Shown: positions 16,637-25,513, numbered from the stretch's first letter. The stretch is DNA of 51,831 bases from VBAS01 sp035318985 (GCA_035318985.1 DATHDP010000012.1:1-51831); one strand, 5' to 3'. The notes: generated from the letters alone by a model not told the origin. Made by a program: numbers and translations.

Positions 16637-18895
16637 ATGATAGCAATTCGACAATATACATACTTTCTGTTTTTTTTCTTTTTTGCTTCCATTACATCTT
16701 TTGCGCAAAACCCCAGAGACCCAACGCTGAAGCCAGAACGCAGCCGGGAATTATTTCACGATTATGTAGATGCTGAGCAAAAAAAAGCTTTGCTTTCAGA
16801 TGGCAAAGAGGATAAACTTTTTTCCCCCTCTTTTAATGAAGATGTAAATTTTCAAGTAACCAATGCGCTGATCAATAAAGTAAATGAGTTGCAAAGAAAG
16901 ATCGAGAAAGACACTGTAATGGGTGGACAAGTAAAGGTTCTTTATATCCGCGGAATTGAAAGGTTGATACGTGACCTCAATGCAAATTGGCGGTTTAAGA
17001 AATTTGTCCCTACATATCTGCCAGAGATACTCGTGAGTTATGAAAAATGCATGGAACTTGATATTAAAAAAGTAAGTATTGAAAGCTATATCGATGGGTT
17101 ACCATATGACGTTGCACGGCCCTTGCTGGATTGCACTGCATTTGAAAAAAATAGTGGATATAAAACATCAAAGAATATTTTAATAAGAAAATATTGTGAA
17201 TTACATCCGGAGCAAACTTTTGCCACTTTGCTTAATACGCTTCGTCAAGCTCCTGATCTTCCTTTTGCTGATAGCTTAATTATAGCGGCCGGGCACCTTT
17301 ATCCAAAACAATTGTATGACTACGCAGCTGCCGATAATATACTGGGCAATCGTATAAGAAAAGTTAAGGATCCGTTTGTGCAGGCAATTGTGAAAATGAC
17401 ATCAAGCGGCGGCAGTGGGCAATTGTATTTTCCATTTCTTGATAATATCGTAAATGGTAAAATGACAATGTCTGAAATTGATGCTGTTAGAAAAGATTCT
17501 ATTCAATATTATAAGTTATTGGTAAAAACACATCTTGATTATACAGAAAGATTATTGAATAAAGACACTGCATTCGAGTTTCAATCTCTTAACGATATGA
17601 TGGAGAAAAAAGCACAGCAGGTTTTTGTAAATACAATAAATGCTTTGCATGAAGAAGAAGCACCAACACGTTTCAGGATCATTCAATCATTGAATGCACA
17701 AGAACTTTATTATTTGGCTGTTCTTAGTGATGGCATTATTTATACTTCAAGCTTTGTTAAAGGAGTTTTTCCATTAATGATGAGCCGGGCCGGTAATCGT
17801 GGCGATTCGGTATTAAAACTCGTAATGTTTGACCGTTACCGTAAGTTTTTAAAAATGGCTGCAGGGTATAATACACTTAGCACCTTTCTTTCCTCTTTCC
17901 CTGACCAGGAAAATGCCAGTGATCTTATGAGAGCATTCGTTGGTAATTTGGAAAAATCATCAGGTCTTGAAGATGGAGTGGATGTTGCCGATTCGTATGC
18001 AAGTATTGTTGAAACGAATAAACCTCTTGCAGATGAAATGTTACGGAATGTAGTTTGGAATTATGACCGTAATGTTTCACGCAACAATAAAAGAGGAACA
18101 GTAATGTATAATCTCTTACGGGAACTTTTTCTTTCTGCTGATTCCACAAATAATATTGACTTAACAAAAGAATTAGGTGTGCCCCCTGTATACAATGTTC
18201 CTTATTCAGCTCTTGCAAATGATAGTAGCCGTGTTATTATGCAGGTATTTTTTTATGGAGAAAAATCAGACATGGGTATTTTCAATGAATTTGTGAATAC
18301 ATATAGAAATGCCAACTGGAAAATGAATAGTAATGATAAGTGGGTGAGCTTTCATTCTCTAAAAGGAAAACCTGTTTCCATCTATGCTAACAGGGCGTTA
18401 CCACAGGAAAATGGTGAAGATGAAAAAGCACAAAGAGAATTGTGCAGTTACCTTGAAAGAAATAACATTCATCCAACAGTTACAATTCACAGGGGTCATA
18501 GCTATACGGCGCCATATACTATTGCACAAATGGCAACCTCATCAAAGATCGTATTCCTGGGTTCATGTGGTGGTTATCATCTTATTCATGATGTGTTGGC
18601 AAAAGCTCCGGATGCACATATTATTGCTTCCAAGCAAATCGGCAGAACGATCATCAATCAACCATTTTTCAAATTATTGACGGAGAAAGTAAGAAACGGG
18701 AATAATATTGATTGGATACCTTTCTGGAAAGAATTCAGGAAAGCAGCCAATGTGCCCGAATTTGATGATTATATACCTCCATATAAAAACCTGGGTGCAA
18801 TTTTTATCAAAGCTTACAAAATTGCCATGGGAGAAGGAGAACCTGATCTTGCTAACAGTACTAGTGTTCAGTTCTCTGGCACCGGCAACCGTTAA
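16637..18895 (+). CDS. Large secreted protein with a possible caspase-like His/Cys pair
   Basis: The start at 16637 gives a clean signal peptide (MIAIRQYTYFLFFFFFASI, cleaved after SFAQ) and 752 residues; the ATG at 16610 lies upstream of the likely promoter. The first two thirds look alpha-helical and I recognise no domain. Near the C-terminus, VTIHRGHSYTAPY (His618, His621) is followed by IVFLGSCGGYH with Cys644 and then IIASKQIGRT. This spacing of a strand-His-Gly motif and a strand-Ser-Cys-Gly-Gly motif resembles the catalytic dyad of clan CD (caspase/CHAT/clostripain-like) peptidases. It may thus be an exported cysteine peptidase or an inactive relative. The next gene, an ABC exporter, is 70 bp downstream with its own promoter. 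Confidence 0.72.
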   Translation: MIAIRQYTYFLFFFFFASITSFAQNPRDPTLKPERSRELFHDYVDAEQKKALLSDGKEDKLFSPSFNEDVNFQVTNALINKVNELQRKIEKDTVMGGQVKVLYIRGIERLIRDLNANWRFKKFVPTYLPEILVSYEKCMELDIKKVSIESYIDGLPYDVARPLLDCTAFEKNSGYKTSKNILIRKYCELHPEQTFATLLNTLRQAPDLPFADSLIIAAGHLYPKQLYDYAAADNILGNRIRKVKDPFVQAIVKMTSSGGSGQLYFPFLDNIVNGKMTMSEIDAVRKDSIQYYKLLVKTHLDYTERLLNKDTAFEFQSLNDMMEKKAQQVFVNTINALHEEEAPTRFRIIQSLNAQELYYLAVLSDGIIYTSSFVKGVFPLMMSRAGNRGDSVLKLVMFDRYRKFLKMAAGYNTLSTFLSSFPDQENASDLMRAFVGNLEKSSGLEDGVDVADSYASIVETNKPLADEMLRNVVWNYDRNVSRNNKRGTVMYNLLRELFLSADSTNNIDLTKELGVPPVYNVPYSALANDSSRVIMQVFFYGEKSDMGIFNEFVNTYRNANWKMNSNDKWVSFHSLKGKPVSIYANRALPQENGEDEKAQRELCSYLERNNIHPTVTIHRGHSYTAPYTIAQMATSSKIVFLGSCGGYHLIHDVLAKAPDAHIIASKQIGRTIINQPFFKLLTEKVRNGNNIDWIPFWKEFRKAANVPEFDDYIPPYKNLGAIFIKAYKIAMGEGEPDLANSTSVQFSGTGNR

Positions 18896-18924
18896 TGAAT
18901 AATTAAGTTCCTGATAACCGGTAA

Positions 18925-18953
18925 TTGCATTCCTTTTCTTCTTTTTACATTTG
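18925..18953 (+). promoter_or_regulatory. Promoter of the ABC transporter gene
   Basis: TTG at 18925-18927, 18 nt, then TACATTTG at 18946-18953, a full match to TAnnTTTG. Transcription would start only a few bases before the ATG at 18965. Confidence 0.6.
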
Positions 18954-18964
18954 TTGTTTAGAAA

Positions 18965-20740
18965 ATGGCGAACGTTATCAATAAAAAATTTTTCGACTTT
19001 GATCTTTTGAAAAGGGTGTTGCGGTTTGCAGCGCCGTATAAAAGAAGATTTTACTGGTCAATCGCATTGGCGATCATACTAGCGGTTTTTACTCCTGTTC
19101 GTCCTATACTTATTCAAATTACTGTTGACAAGTATATTTCCGGAGGCTTATGGAATGGGGTTCTGGTAATCACAATCATTCAAATTGGATTTCTTTTTCT
19201 TGAAACAGGTTTACGGTTTTATTTTTCCTATATCACCGCATGGCTGGGACAGAATGTTGTAAAAGATCTTAGAGTGAAAGTGTATAAAAAAATTCTTTCA
19301 TTAAACCTTTCACACTTTGATAAAACACCGATCGGAACATTAACGACAAGAACTGTTGATGATATAGAAAGGATCAATGATGTATTTGCCGATGGATTCA
19401 TTCCAATTTTTGCAGATCTGCTTTCTATTATTTGTGTATTAAGTTATATGTTCTGGGCTGATCCGTTATTAACTCTAATTGCATTGGTGCCATTCCCTAT
19501 CTTGCTTATTGCGACTTATTATTTTAAGGAAAGTGTAAACAAATCTTTTCATCGGGTAAGAAATGCAGTTGCCCATCTTAATGCATTTGTACAGGAACAT
19601 ATTACCGGTATGTCGGTTGTTCAGGCATTTGCAGCAGAGGACAGAGAAATGGAAAAATTTAAGAACATTAATAAAGAACATCGTAATGCGAATATTCATG
19701 CGATCTGGGCGTATTCAATTTTCTTTCCGATCGTAGAGATCGTTTTAGCAACTGCAATTGGTTTATTGGTTTGGTGGACATCAAAAGAAGCGCTGAACCT
19801 GCAGCAAAGTCAGCAAGGAACATTAATGGCATTTATTCTTTGTTTGAATTTGATCTTTCGGCCATTAAGAGTGATAGCAGATAAATTCAACGTATTGCAA
19901 ATGGGAATGGTGGCAAGTGAAAGAGTTTTTAAAGTGCTGGATAGTGATGATCATTTGCAGCCTTCATCTGCCGATGCATACAAGCCTTCGCATATAAAAG
20001 GAAAGATCGGGTTTGAAAATGTTGTATTCGGTTACAATCCTCAAAACCCGGTTTTAAAAAATGTTTCTTTCACTGTAAATCCCGGGGAAACAGTTGCAAT
20101 TGTTGGTCATACCGGAAGCGGTAAAACAACGATCATCAGTTTACTTAATCGTCTTTATCATATTCAAAGCGGTGAAATAAAAATTGATGATGTGAACATC
20201 GAGAAATATGACATCGACACGCTTCGAAAAAGTGTTGGTGTCGTTTTACAGGATGTTTTTCTTTTCTCGGGTTCCATCATTGATAATATTACATTACGTA
20301 ACCCGGATATACCAAGAGAAAAGGTAATTGAAGCAGCAAAACTGATCGGCATGCATGACTTCATTTTGATGCTGCCGGGCAATTATGATTTTAATGTAAT
20401 GGAGCGGGGCGCTACACTTTCTTTGGGCCAGCGGCAGTTACTTTCCTTTATCAGGGCGTTACTTTATAATCCTTCAATACTTATTTTGGATGAAGCCACT
20501 TCATCTGTTGACACAGAAAGTGAGATGATGATACAAAATGCGATCGATAAATTGATCGCCGGAAGAACTTCAATAGTTATTGCACACAGACTTTCTACGA
20601 TTCGCAAAGCAAGTAAAATAATTGTTTTAGATAAAGGCGAGGTAAAAGAGATCGGCACTCATGAGGAGCTAATCTCAAGAGAAGGTTATTATCAAAAATT
20701 GTATCAGCTGCAATTTGAAAAACATAAGTCAGTTGCGTAG
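18965..20740 (+). CDS. ABC exporter, membrane and ATPase domains fused (MsbA-like half-transporter)
   Basis: 591 residues. The N-terminal six-helix membrane domain (about 20-320) is followed by the nucleotide-binding domain: Walker A GHTGSGKTT (381-389), signature LSLGQ (485-489, a variant of LSGGQ), Walker B ILILDEATSSVD (about 505-516) and the switch His in AHRLST. It should dimerise in the cytoplasmic membrane and export a lipid, peptide or drug. The family is broad and the substrate is not readable. After the TAG stop the same frame stays open for 28 more protein-like codons to TAA at 20825 (see findings). A separate promoter at 20900 serves the atp genes, so the two are not one operon. 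Confidence 0.9.
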   Translation: MANVINKKFFDFDLLKRVLRFAAPYKRRFYWSIALAIILAVFTPVRPILIQITVDKYISGGLWNGVLVITIIQIGFLFLETGLRFYFSYITAWLGQNVVKDLRVKVYKKILSLNLSHFDKTPIGTLTTRTVDDIERINDVFADGFIPIFADLLSIICVLSYMFWADPLLTLIALVPFPILLIATYYFKESVNKSFHRVRNAVAHLNAFVQEHITGMSVVQAFAAEDREMEKFKNINKEHRNANIHAIWAYSIFFPIVEIVLATAIGLLVWWTSKEALNLQQSQQGTLMAFILCLNLIFRPLRVIADKFNVLQMGMVASERVFKVLDSDDHLQPSSADAYKPSHIKGKIGFENVVFGYNPQNPVLKNVSFTVNPGETVAIVGHTGSGKTTIISLLNRLYHIQSGEIKIDDVNIEKYDIDTLRKSVGVVLQDVFLFSGSIIDNITLRNPDIPREKVIEAAKLIGMHDFILMLPGNYDFNVMERGATLSLGQRQLLSFIRALLYNPSILILDEATSSVDTESEMMIQNAIDKLIAGRTSIVIAHRLSTIRKASKIIVLDKGEVKEIGTHEELISREGYYQKLYQLQFEKHKSVA

Positions 20741-20899
20741 CATAATTATAACCCGGCACAAGAGTATAAAGAAGTGAAAAGCAAAGGCTTTAATGTCGTG
20801 ATTGAAGGATCAAGGATCACACTTTAATAGTATGTAAATTGTCTTCTTATTTTTTTATTCAGGCATCTTCAATTTCGTGGTTTTTTACCCTTGCCCCCT

Positions 20900-20907
20900 T
20901 ATCTTTG
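20900..20907 (+). promoter_or_regulatory. -7 element of the atp operon promoter
   Basis: TATCTTTG is a full match to TAnnTTTG. Transcription would begin around 20912-20916, so atpB must start at 20922, 20928 or 20943 and not at the in-frame ATG at 20877. Confidence 0.6.
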
Positions 20908-20927
20908 CGCCAAATTTCGGGATGGGT

Positions 20928-22100
20928 ATGACTTCAAGACTAATGAAATCCTTTACTGTAGCGGCTTTCAGCATATTTTCACTCTTTATTTCTTCTCCTT
21001 CTTTTGCACAAGAAGGCCATGGCGAAAATGGGGCTGAAAAGAAGAAAGGTTTTAATGCGCAAGAAGTGATTTTTGGTCATATCCTTGACGGTCATGATTT
21101 TCATTTTCTCGATATTGATCATGCTGATGGCACTAAAACAGTCATAGGTATTCCATTACCAGTTATTCTTTATTCTCCTCAAAGAGGGCTGGATGTTTTC
21201 ATGTCTTCAAAGTTTGAGCACGGTCACAAGTCATATAAAGGCTACAGAATTCTTGAAGAACATTATCTCCACGAGCTGGGACAGAAAGGAATTGATATTA
21301 AAAAGGAAAGCTTATCTGCAGGAAAAATCATTCCAGTTGATGTGAATGGTAACTGGGATAGATCAGTAAAATTTTACGATATCTCTTTAACCCGCAATGT
21401 GGTGCAAATGATCCTGGCTCTTGCTTTACTTGTTTGGATCATGATGACGATCGCTAAGAGATATCAGAAGGGACATGGTGTTAAGACTGCTCCTACTGGA
21501 ATGCAAAACTTACTTGAGCCTGTTGTCACTTTTGTTCGCGACGAAGTAGCAAAGCCAAATCTTGGCGATAAATGGGAGAAATATCTTCCTTACATTCTCA
21601 CTGTTTTCTTTTTTATTCTTATAAACAATCTTATTGGATTAGTACCGGGATCTGCAAATGTGACCGGCAACATTGCCTTCACACTTATTCTTGGTCTTAT
21701 ATCTTTTGTTGTTATACTTGTCAGTTCTAAAAAACACTACTGGGGACACATATTCAATCCACCGGGTATGCCGATGGGTGTAAAACTCATTCTTGTTCCG
21801 GTAGAGTTTCTCAGCGTATTTATCAAGCCGATGGCATTGATCATACGTCTTTTTGCAAACATGGTAGCAGGACACATTATTATTATATGTCTCATATCAC
21901 TGATTTTCATTTTTGCAGGATTAAATACTTATGCGGGTTGGGGAACATCATTGTTCTCTATACCGTTCACGATATTTATATATTTCATTGAAATTTTGGT
22001 TGCATTTATCCAGGCGTATGTTTTTGCCATGCTAACAGCAGTATTTATTGGCCAGGCATTCGAAGAGGTTCATCATGATGATGCACATGCAGCCCATTAA
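20928..22100 (+). CDS. atpB: ATP synthase F0 subunit a
   Basis: 390 residues from the chosen ATG at 20928 (20943, MKSFTVAAF, is nearly as likely). The N-terminus is a signal-like helix ending SSPSFAQ, then a His- and Asp-rich segment of about 100 residues that subunit a of E. coli lacks; long N-terminal extensions are usual in Bacteroidota. The C-terminal two thirds hold the membrane helices. The essential proton-path Arg is Arg307 in LIIRLFANMVAGH, and the last helices contain IEILVAFIQAYVFAM. The protein forms the two proton half-channels against the c ring. It is first gene of the atpB-E-F-H-A operon and is followed 35 bp later by atpE. Confidence 0.95.
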   Translation: MTSRLMKSFTVAAFSIFSLFISSPSFAQEGHGENGAEKKKGFNAQEVIFGHILDGHDFHFLDIDHADGTKTVIGIPLPVILYSPQRGLDVFMSSKFEHGHKSYKGYRILEEHYLHELGQKGIDIKKESLSAGKIIPVDVNGNWDRSVKFYDISLTRNVVQMILALALLVWIMMTIAKRYQKGHGVKTAPTGMQNLLEPVVTFVRDEVAKPNLGDKWEKYLPYILTVFFFILINNLIGLVPGSANVTGNIAFTLILGLISFVVILVSSKKHYWGHIFNPPGMPMGVKLILVPVEFLSVFIKPMALIIRLFANMVAGHIIIICLISLIFIFAGLNTYAGWGTSLFSIPFTIFIYFIEILVAFIQAYVFAMLTAVFIGQAFEEVHHDDAHAAH

Positions 22101-22135
22101 GAGAGTTTTATTTTTTAATCAATAAAAGTTCAATC

Positions 22136-22381
22136 ATGGATTTCTTTCTGTTAGAAACTATTGGAAGCGTAGCAAATGCAGGTGGTGCGATAGGTGCAGG
22201 TCTTGCAGCTATGGGAGCTGGTATCGGCGTAGGACAGATCGGTAAAGGAGCTGTAGAAGCTATTGCCCGTCAGCCGGAAGCGATCAATGATATCCGCAGC
22301 AACATGATCCTTACTGCCGCATTGGTAGAAGGGGTTGCGCTGTTCGCAGTTATCGTTGGTTTCCTTGCTATGGTTCTTTAA
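22136..22381 (+). CDS. atpE: ATP synthase F0 subunit c
   Basis: 81 residues and two membrane helices joined by the polar loop ARQPEA (44-49). Helix 1 has the packed glycine pattern GAGLAAMGAGIGVG (20-33). Helix 2 carries the ion-binding carboxylate Glu65 (AALVEGVAL). Aligned through the ARQPEA loop with sodium-type rings, position 32 is Val and position 66 Gly, in place of the Gln and Ser that bind sodium, so the ring should carry protons. Many copies form the rotor ring. About 200 bp without a gene, including a dispersed repeat, separate it from atpF. Confidence 0.96.
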   Translation: MDFFLLETIGSVANAGGAIGAGLAAMGAGIGVGQIGKGAVEAIARQPEAINDIRSNMILTAALVEGVALFAVIVGFLAMVL

Positions 22382-22476
22382 TGAACAACAACTGCATCCA
22401 AAGCACAGGGCGGAGGATGCAGTTATTTTAAGTTCTTAGAAATTGATTTTTGTGTTACCAGCTTAAGTTCCTTGAT

Positions 22477-22505
22477 CGAGCTTTTGTTGCGTCGCACTCT
22501 TGTAC
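22477..22505 (-). repeat. Dispersed intergenic repeat, copy 1 (inverted relative to copy 2)
   Basis: Bases 22486-22505 are the exact reverse complement of 23757-23776 (core AAGAGTGCGACGCAAC), and the match continues with one mismatch through AAAGCT. The two copies lie in opposite directions on either side of atpF-atpH. The region also holds an imperfect AAGTTCCTTGATCGAGC stretch. No reading frame is evident. Confidence 0.8.
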
Positions 22506-22579
22506 TGCATCAAGTCTATTCAACATTGACAACATGCAGAACTATAAACTAAAAACATAAACCACAAACTGGTTTTATT

Positions 22580-23074
22580 ATGGATTTACTCAGCCCCTCG
22601 TTTGGATTAATAATATGGACACTGCTTGCATTCCTTATTGTGTTTTTCATTTTGAAAAAATATGCATGGCCTGCGATCACTAAAGGTCTGAAAGATCGTG
22701 AGACATCAATTGCCGATGCACTATCAACTGCTGAAAGAGTAAAAGCAGAAATGGCACAAATGAAAAGTGAGCATGAGGCATTGTTAGCCCAGGCTCGTGA
22801 AGAAAGAGCACAGATCTTAAAAGAAGCAAGAGAGACAAAAGAAAAGATCATCAACGAGTCAAAAGAAACTGCAAAAACAGAAGCATCGAAAATAGTTTCG
22901 GAAGCAATGGCGGCTATTGAAGCACAAAAGATGGCGGCTATTACTGATGTAAAGAACCAGGTAGGTAAAATGGTGATCGAGGTATCTGAAAAAATATTAA
23001 GAAGAGAATTGGGAAATAAGTCAGATCAGGAAGCTCATATTAAAGGTCTTGTTAACGAAGTAAAATTGAATTAA
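22580..23074 (+). CDS. atpF: ATP synthase F0 subunit b
   Basis: 164 residues. One N-terminal membrane helix (about 8-27, FGLIIWTLLAFLIVFFILKK) is followed by a long, highly charged helix rich in Ala, Glu, Lys and Arg (about 40-150), the expected dimeric coiled-coil stator. It links the membrane part to the delta subunit, encoded next. The length is normal. There is 87 bp of repeat-like spacer before atpH, more than is usual inside an atp operon. Confidence 0.94.
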   Translation: MDLLSPSFGLIIWTLLAFLIVFFILKKYAWPAITKGLKDRETSIADALSTAERVKAEMAQMKSEHEALLAQAREERAQILKEARETKEKIINESKETAKTEASKIVSEAMAAIEAQKMAAITDVKNQVGKMVIEVSEKILRRELGNKSDQEAHIKGLVNEVKLN

Positions 23075-23078
23075 AGAA

Positions 23079-23159
23079 AGCTGTTAGCAATTAGCTGTTA
23101 GTCGTTAGCAAAAAATACGGCGCCAGCTAAAAGCTAAGGGCTAAAAGCTAAAAGCTGAA
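23079..23159. repeat. AGCTAAAA/TTAGC low-complexity repeat between atpF and atpH
   Basis: The first half repeats TTAGC units (AGCTGTTAGC, TTAGCTGTTA, CGTTAGC). The second repeats GCTAAAAGCT and GGGCTAAAAGCT. The halves are roughly complementary, so the RNA could form a long imperfect hairpin. It ends two bases before the atpH ATG, leaving no room for a Shine-Dalgarno site. Confidence 0.7.
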
Positions 23160-23161
23160 TA

Positions 23162-23725
23162 ATGTCCAACGTAAGATTAGCTACACGATATGCAAAATCA
23201 CTGATCGGGCTTGCAACTGAAAGAGGCGAGTTGGAAAAAGTGTTTGGGGATATGGAATGGTTACAATCGCTTTGTAAAAGCAATCGTGATTTTATAACTA
23301 TGCTTCGCAGCCCGGTGATCAAATCTGATACAAAAGGAAAAATTGTAAAAGCTGTTGCACAAAATAATATTGGCCTGTTAACGAATACATTTATTCAGTT
23401 GCTGATCAATAAAGGAAGAGAAAGTGCATTACCCGAGATAGCGACTGCATTTATCCATCAATACAAAGAGATCAAAAAGATATTTCCAGTAAAACTTACT
23501 ACGGCGTATCCATTAAGTGATGATCTGAAAAAAGCATTTGTTGATCATATCAAATCGACAACCGAAATGCAGAATATAGAATTAGAAACGGTGGTGAATG
23601 AAGATATCATCGGAGGATTTGTTTTGCAGACAGGAGATAAAATGGTGGATGCAAGTGTGGCTTATGATCTTAAAGAGATCGCAAAGCAGTTTGAGAATAA
23701 TGACTTTATTTATAAGGTGAGATAG
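23162..23725 (+). CDS. atpH: ATP synthase F1 subunit delta
   Basis: 187 residues. The N-terminal six-helix domain begins MSNVRLATRYAKSLIGLATE, where the ARYAKAL-like motif is typical. The C-terminal part contains KLTTAYPLSDDLKKAF and the conserved end VVNEDIIGGFVLQTGDKMVDAS. Delta sits on top of F1 and joins it to the b-subunit stalk. The spacer to atpA (113 bp) carries repeat-like DNA, including the second copy of the dispersed repeat. Confidence 0.93.
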   Translation: MSNVRLATRYAKSLIGLATERGELEKVFGDMEWLQSLCKSNRDFITMLRSPVIKSDTKGKIVKAVAQNNIGLLTNTFIQLLINKGRESALPEIATAFIHQYKEIKKIFPVKLTTAYPLSDDLKKAFVDHIKSTTEMQNIELETVVNEDIIGGFVLQTGDKMVDASVAYDLKEIAKQFENNDFIYKVR

Positions 23726-23756
23726 TGAGTTGTGAATGGTGAGTAGAGAATAGAAC

Positions 23757-23785
23757 GTACAAGAGTGCGACGCAACGAAAGCTTA
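23757..23785 (+). repeat. Dispersed intergenic repeat, copy 2
   Basis: Contains GTACAAGAGTGCGACGCAAC (23757-23776), the exact reverse complement of the copy at 22486-22505, then GAAAGCTTA. It is preceded by TGAGTTGTGAATGGTGAGTA (about 23726-23745), another simple sequence between atpH and atpA. Confidence 0.8.
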
Positions 23786-23838
23786 ATAGTAGCAATGCAG
23801 TCGGGCTCATAATAAAATAAAAATTACAATTTTAGAAT

Positions 23839-25422
23839 ATGGTACAGATCAAACCGGAAGAAATTAGTGCGATACTGCGTCAGCAGTTAAGCAACTTTAA
23901 CGCCAGTACCGACCTGGAAGAAGTAGGAACCGTGTTGCAGGTGGGTGATGGTATTGCCCGTGTTTATGGATTGGGCAATGTTAGTTATGGTGAACTCGTT
24001 GAATTTGAAAGCGGAGTTCGTGCAATTGCATTGAACCTCGAAGAAGATAATGTGGGTGTGGTATTGATGGGAGATACAGGGGGAATACAAGAAGGTTCTA
24101 AAGTTCGTCGTACAGGACAGATCGCTTCTATCAAAGTTGGTGAAGGAATGGTTGGCCGTGTTGTAAATACGCTGGGTGAACCAATTGATGGTCGTGGTCC
24201 GATAACTGGCGAACGTTATGAAATGCCATTGGAAAGAAAAGCTCCGGGTGTAATTTTCCGTGAGCCGGTAAAAGAACCATTGCAAACTGGTATCAAAGCG
24301 ATCGATGCGATGATCCCGATCGGTCGCGGTCAACGTGAGTTAGTAATTGGTGACCGTCAAACTGGAAAGACTGCGATATGTGTTGATACGATCATTAATC
24401 AGAAAGAATTTTTTGCAGCAGGTAAACCTGTTTATTGTATATATGTAGCGATCGGTCAGAAAGCATCAACCATTGCAGGTGTAATGCAAACTTTGCAAGA
24501 TGCTGGTGCAATGCAGTACTCGATCATCGTTGCAGCTTCTGCAAGTGACCCAGCTCCATTACAATTCTATGCTCCATTTGCTGGTGCAGCGATCGGTGAA
24601 TTTTTCCGTGACACAGGAAGACCAGCATTGATCATTTATGATGATCTTTCAAAACAAGCTGTTGCTTATCGTGAAGTATCATTATTGCTTCGTCGTCCTC
24701 CGGGTCGTGAAGCTTATCCTGGTGACGTATTCTATTTGCATAGCCGTTTATTAGAAAGAGCTGCAAAAGTTATTACTGATGATAATGTTGCAAAACAAAT
24801 GAATGATGTGCCTGAAACGATCAGACATTTGGTGAAAGGTGGTGGTTCATTAACTGCGTTGCCGATCATCGAAACACAAGCAGGTGACGTATCAGCATAT
24901 ATTCCTACAAACGTAATTTCAATTACTGACGGGCAGATATTCCTTGAAACAAACTTGTTCAACTCAGGTATTCGCCCAGCGATCAACGTAGGTATATCAG
25001 TAAGTCGTGTTGGTGGTAATGCGCAGATCAAATCAATGAAGAAAGTTGCCGGTACATTGAAACTTGACCAGGCTCTTTATCGTGAGATGGAAGCATTCTC
25101 AAAATTTGGTGGTGATTTGGATGCTGCAACTAAAAATGTATTGGATAAAGGAGCAAGAAACGTGGAGATCTTAAAGCAGCCACAATACACTCCATTCTCA
25201 GTAGAAAAACAAGTAGCTATCATTTATCTTGGTACAAATGGTTTGATAAAAGATGTACCTGTAAACAGGGTAAGAGAATTTGAAGATCATTTCCTCATGG
25301 AAATGGAAAACAAACTTCCTGATGTATTGGGAGAATTTAAGAAAGGTAATTTGCCAGAAGAAGGAATTAAGAAAATGGTCGAGATGGCAAAACAATTGAT
25401 ACCACAGTACAAGGCTAAATAA
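23839..25422 (+). CDS. atpA: ATP synthase F1 subunit alpha
   Basis: 527 residues, slightly longer than E. coli alpha. The N-terminal beta-barrel (about 25-95) includes VGDGIARVYGL. The nucleotide domain has Walker A GDRQTGKT (171-178) and PALIIYDDLSKQAVAYREV. The arginine finger is in GISVSRVGGNAQ. Three alpha and three beta subunits form the catalytic head; alpha holds the non-catalytic nucleotide sites. It is the last gene of this cluster. A terminator follows, and the gene after that is a TonB-dependent receptor, so the gamma (atpG), beta (atpD) and epsilon (atpC) genes must be elsewhere. Confidence 0.97.
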   Translation: MVQIKPEEISAILRQQLSNFNASTDLEEVGTVLQVGDGIARVYGLGNVSYGELVEFESGVRAIALNLEEDNVGVVLMGDTGGIQEGSKVRRTGQIASIKVGEGMVGRVVNTLGEPIDGRGPITGERYEMPLERKAPGVIFREPVKEPLQTGIKAIDAMIPIGRGQRELVIGDRQTGKTAICVDTIINQKEFFAAGKPVYCIYVAIGQKASTIAGVMQTLQDAGAMQYSIIVAASASDPAPLQFYAPFAGAAIGEFFRDTGRPALIIYDDLSKQAVAYREVSLLLRRPPGREAYPGDVFYLHSRLLERAAKVITDDNVAKQMNDVPETIRHLVKGGGSLTALPIIETQAGDVSAYIPTNVISITDGQIFLETNLFNSGIRPAINVGISVSRVGGNAQIKSMKKVAGTLKLDQALYREMEAFSKFGGDLDAATKNVLDKGARNVEILKQPQYTPFSVEKQVAIIYLGTNGLIKDVPVNRVREFEDHFLMEMENKLPDVLGEFKKGNLPEEGIKKMVEMAKQLIPQYKAK

Positions 25423-25444
25423 CTAATAAAATTTATTCTCAGTA

Positions 25445-25473
25445 AAAGGTTGGCGTATGTCAGCCTTTTTTTA
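25445..25473 (+). terminator. Terminator after atpA
   Basis: AAAGGTTGGC and TGTCAGCCTT form a stem with some G-T pairs around a short loop and are followed by seven T residues, 23 bp after the atpA stop. It confirms that the atp operon ends here. Confidence 0.75.
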
Positions 25474-25513
25474 TGTCTAATGAACTTCCTAAAAAAACTA
25501 CTATAAAATAAAT

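Noticed and set aside
20877..20879. ATG at 20877 as the atpB start
   Set aside because: A full -7 promoter match at 20900-20907 lies downstream of it, and the added residues are not part of a signal peptide.
22136..22381. Sodium-translocating c subunit
   Set aside because: Glu65 is present, but positions aligned to the sodium ligands are Val32 and Gly66, so a proton ring is expected.
23887..24333. Long open frame antisense to atpA as a gene
   Set aside because: It is the complement of highly conserved atpA codons, has a low-complexity Phe/Thr/Asn composition and no promoter or signal of its own.
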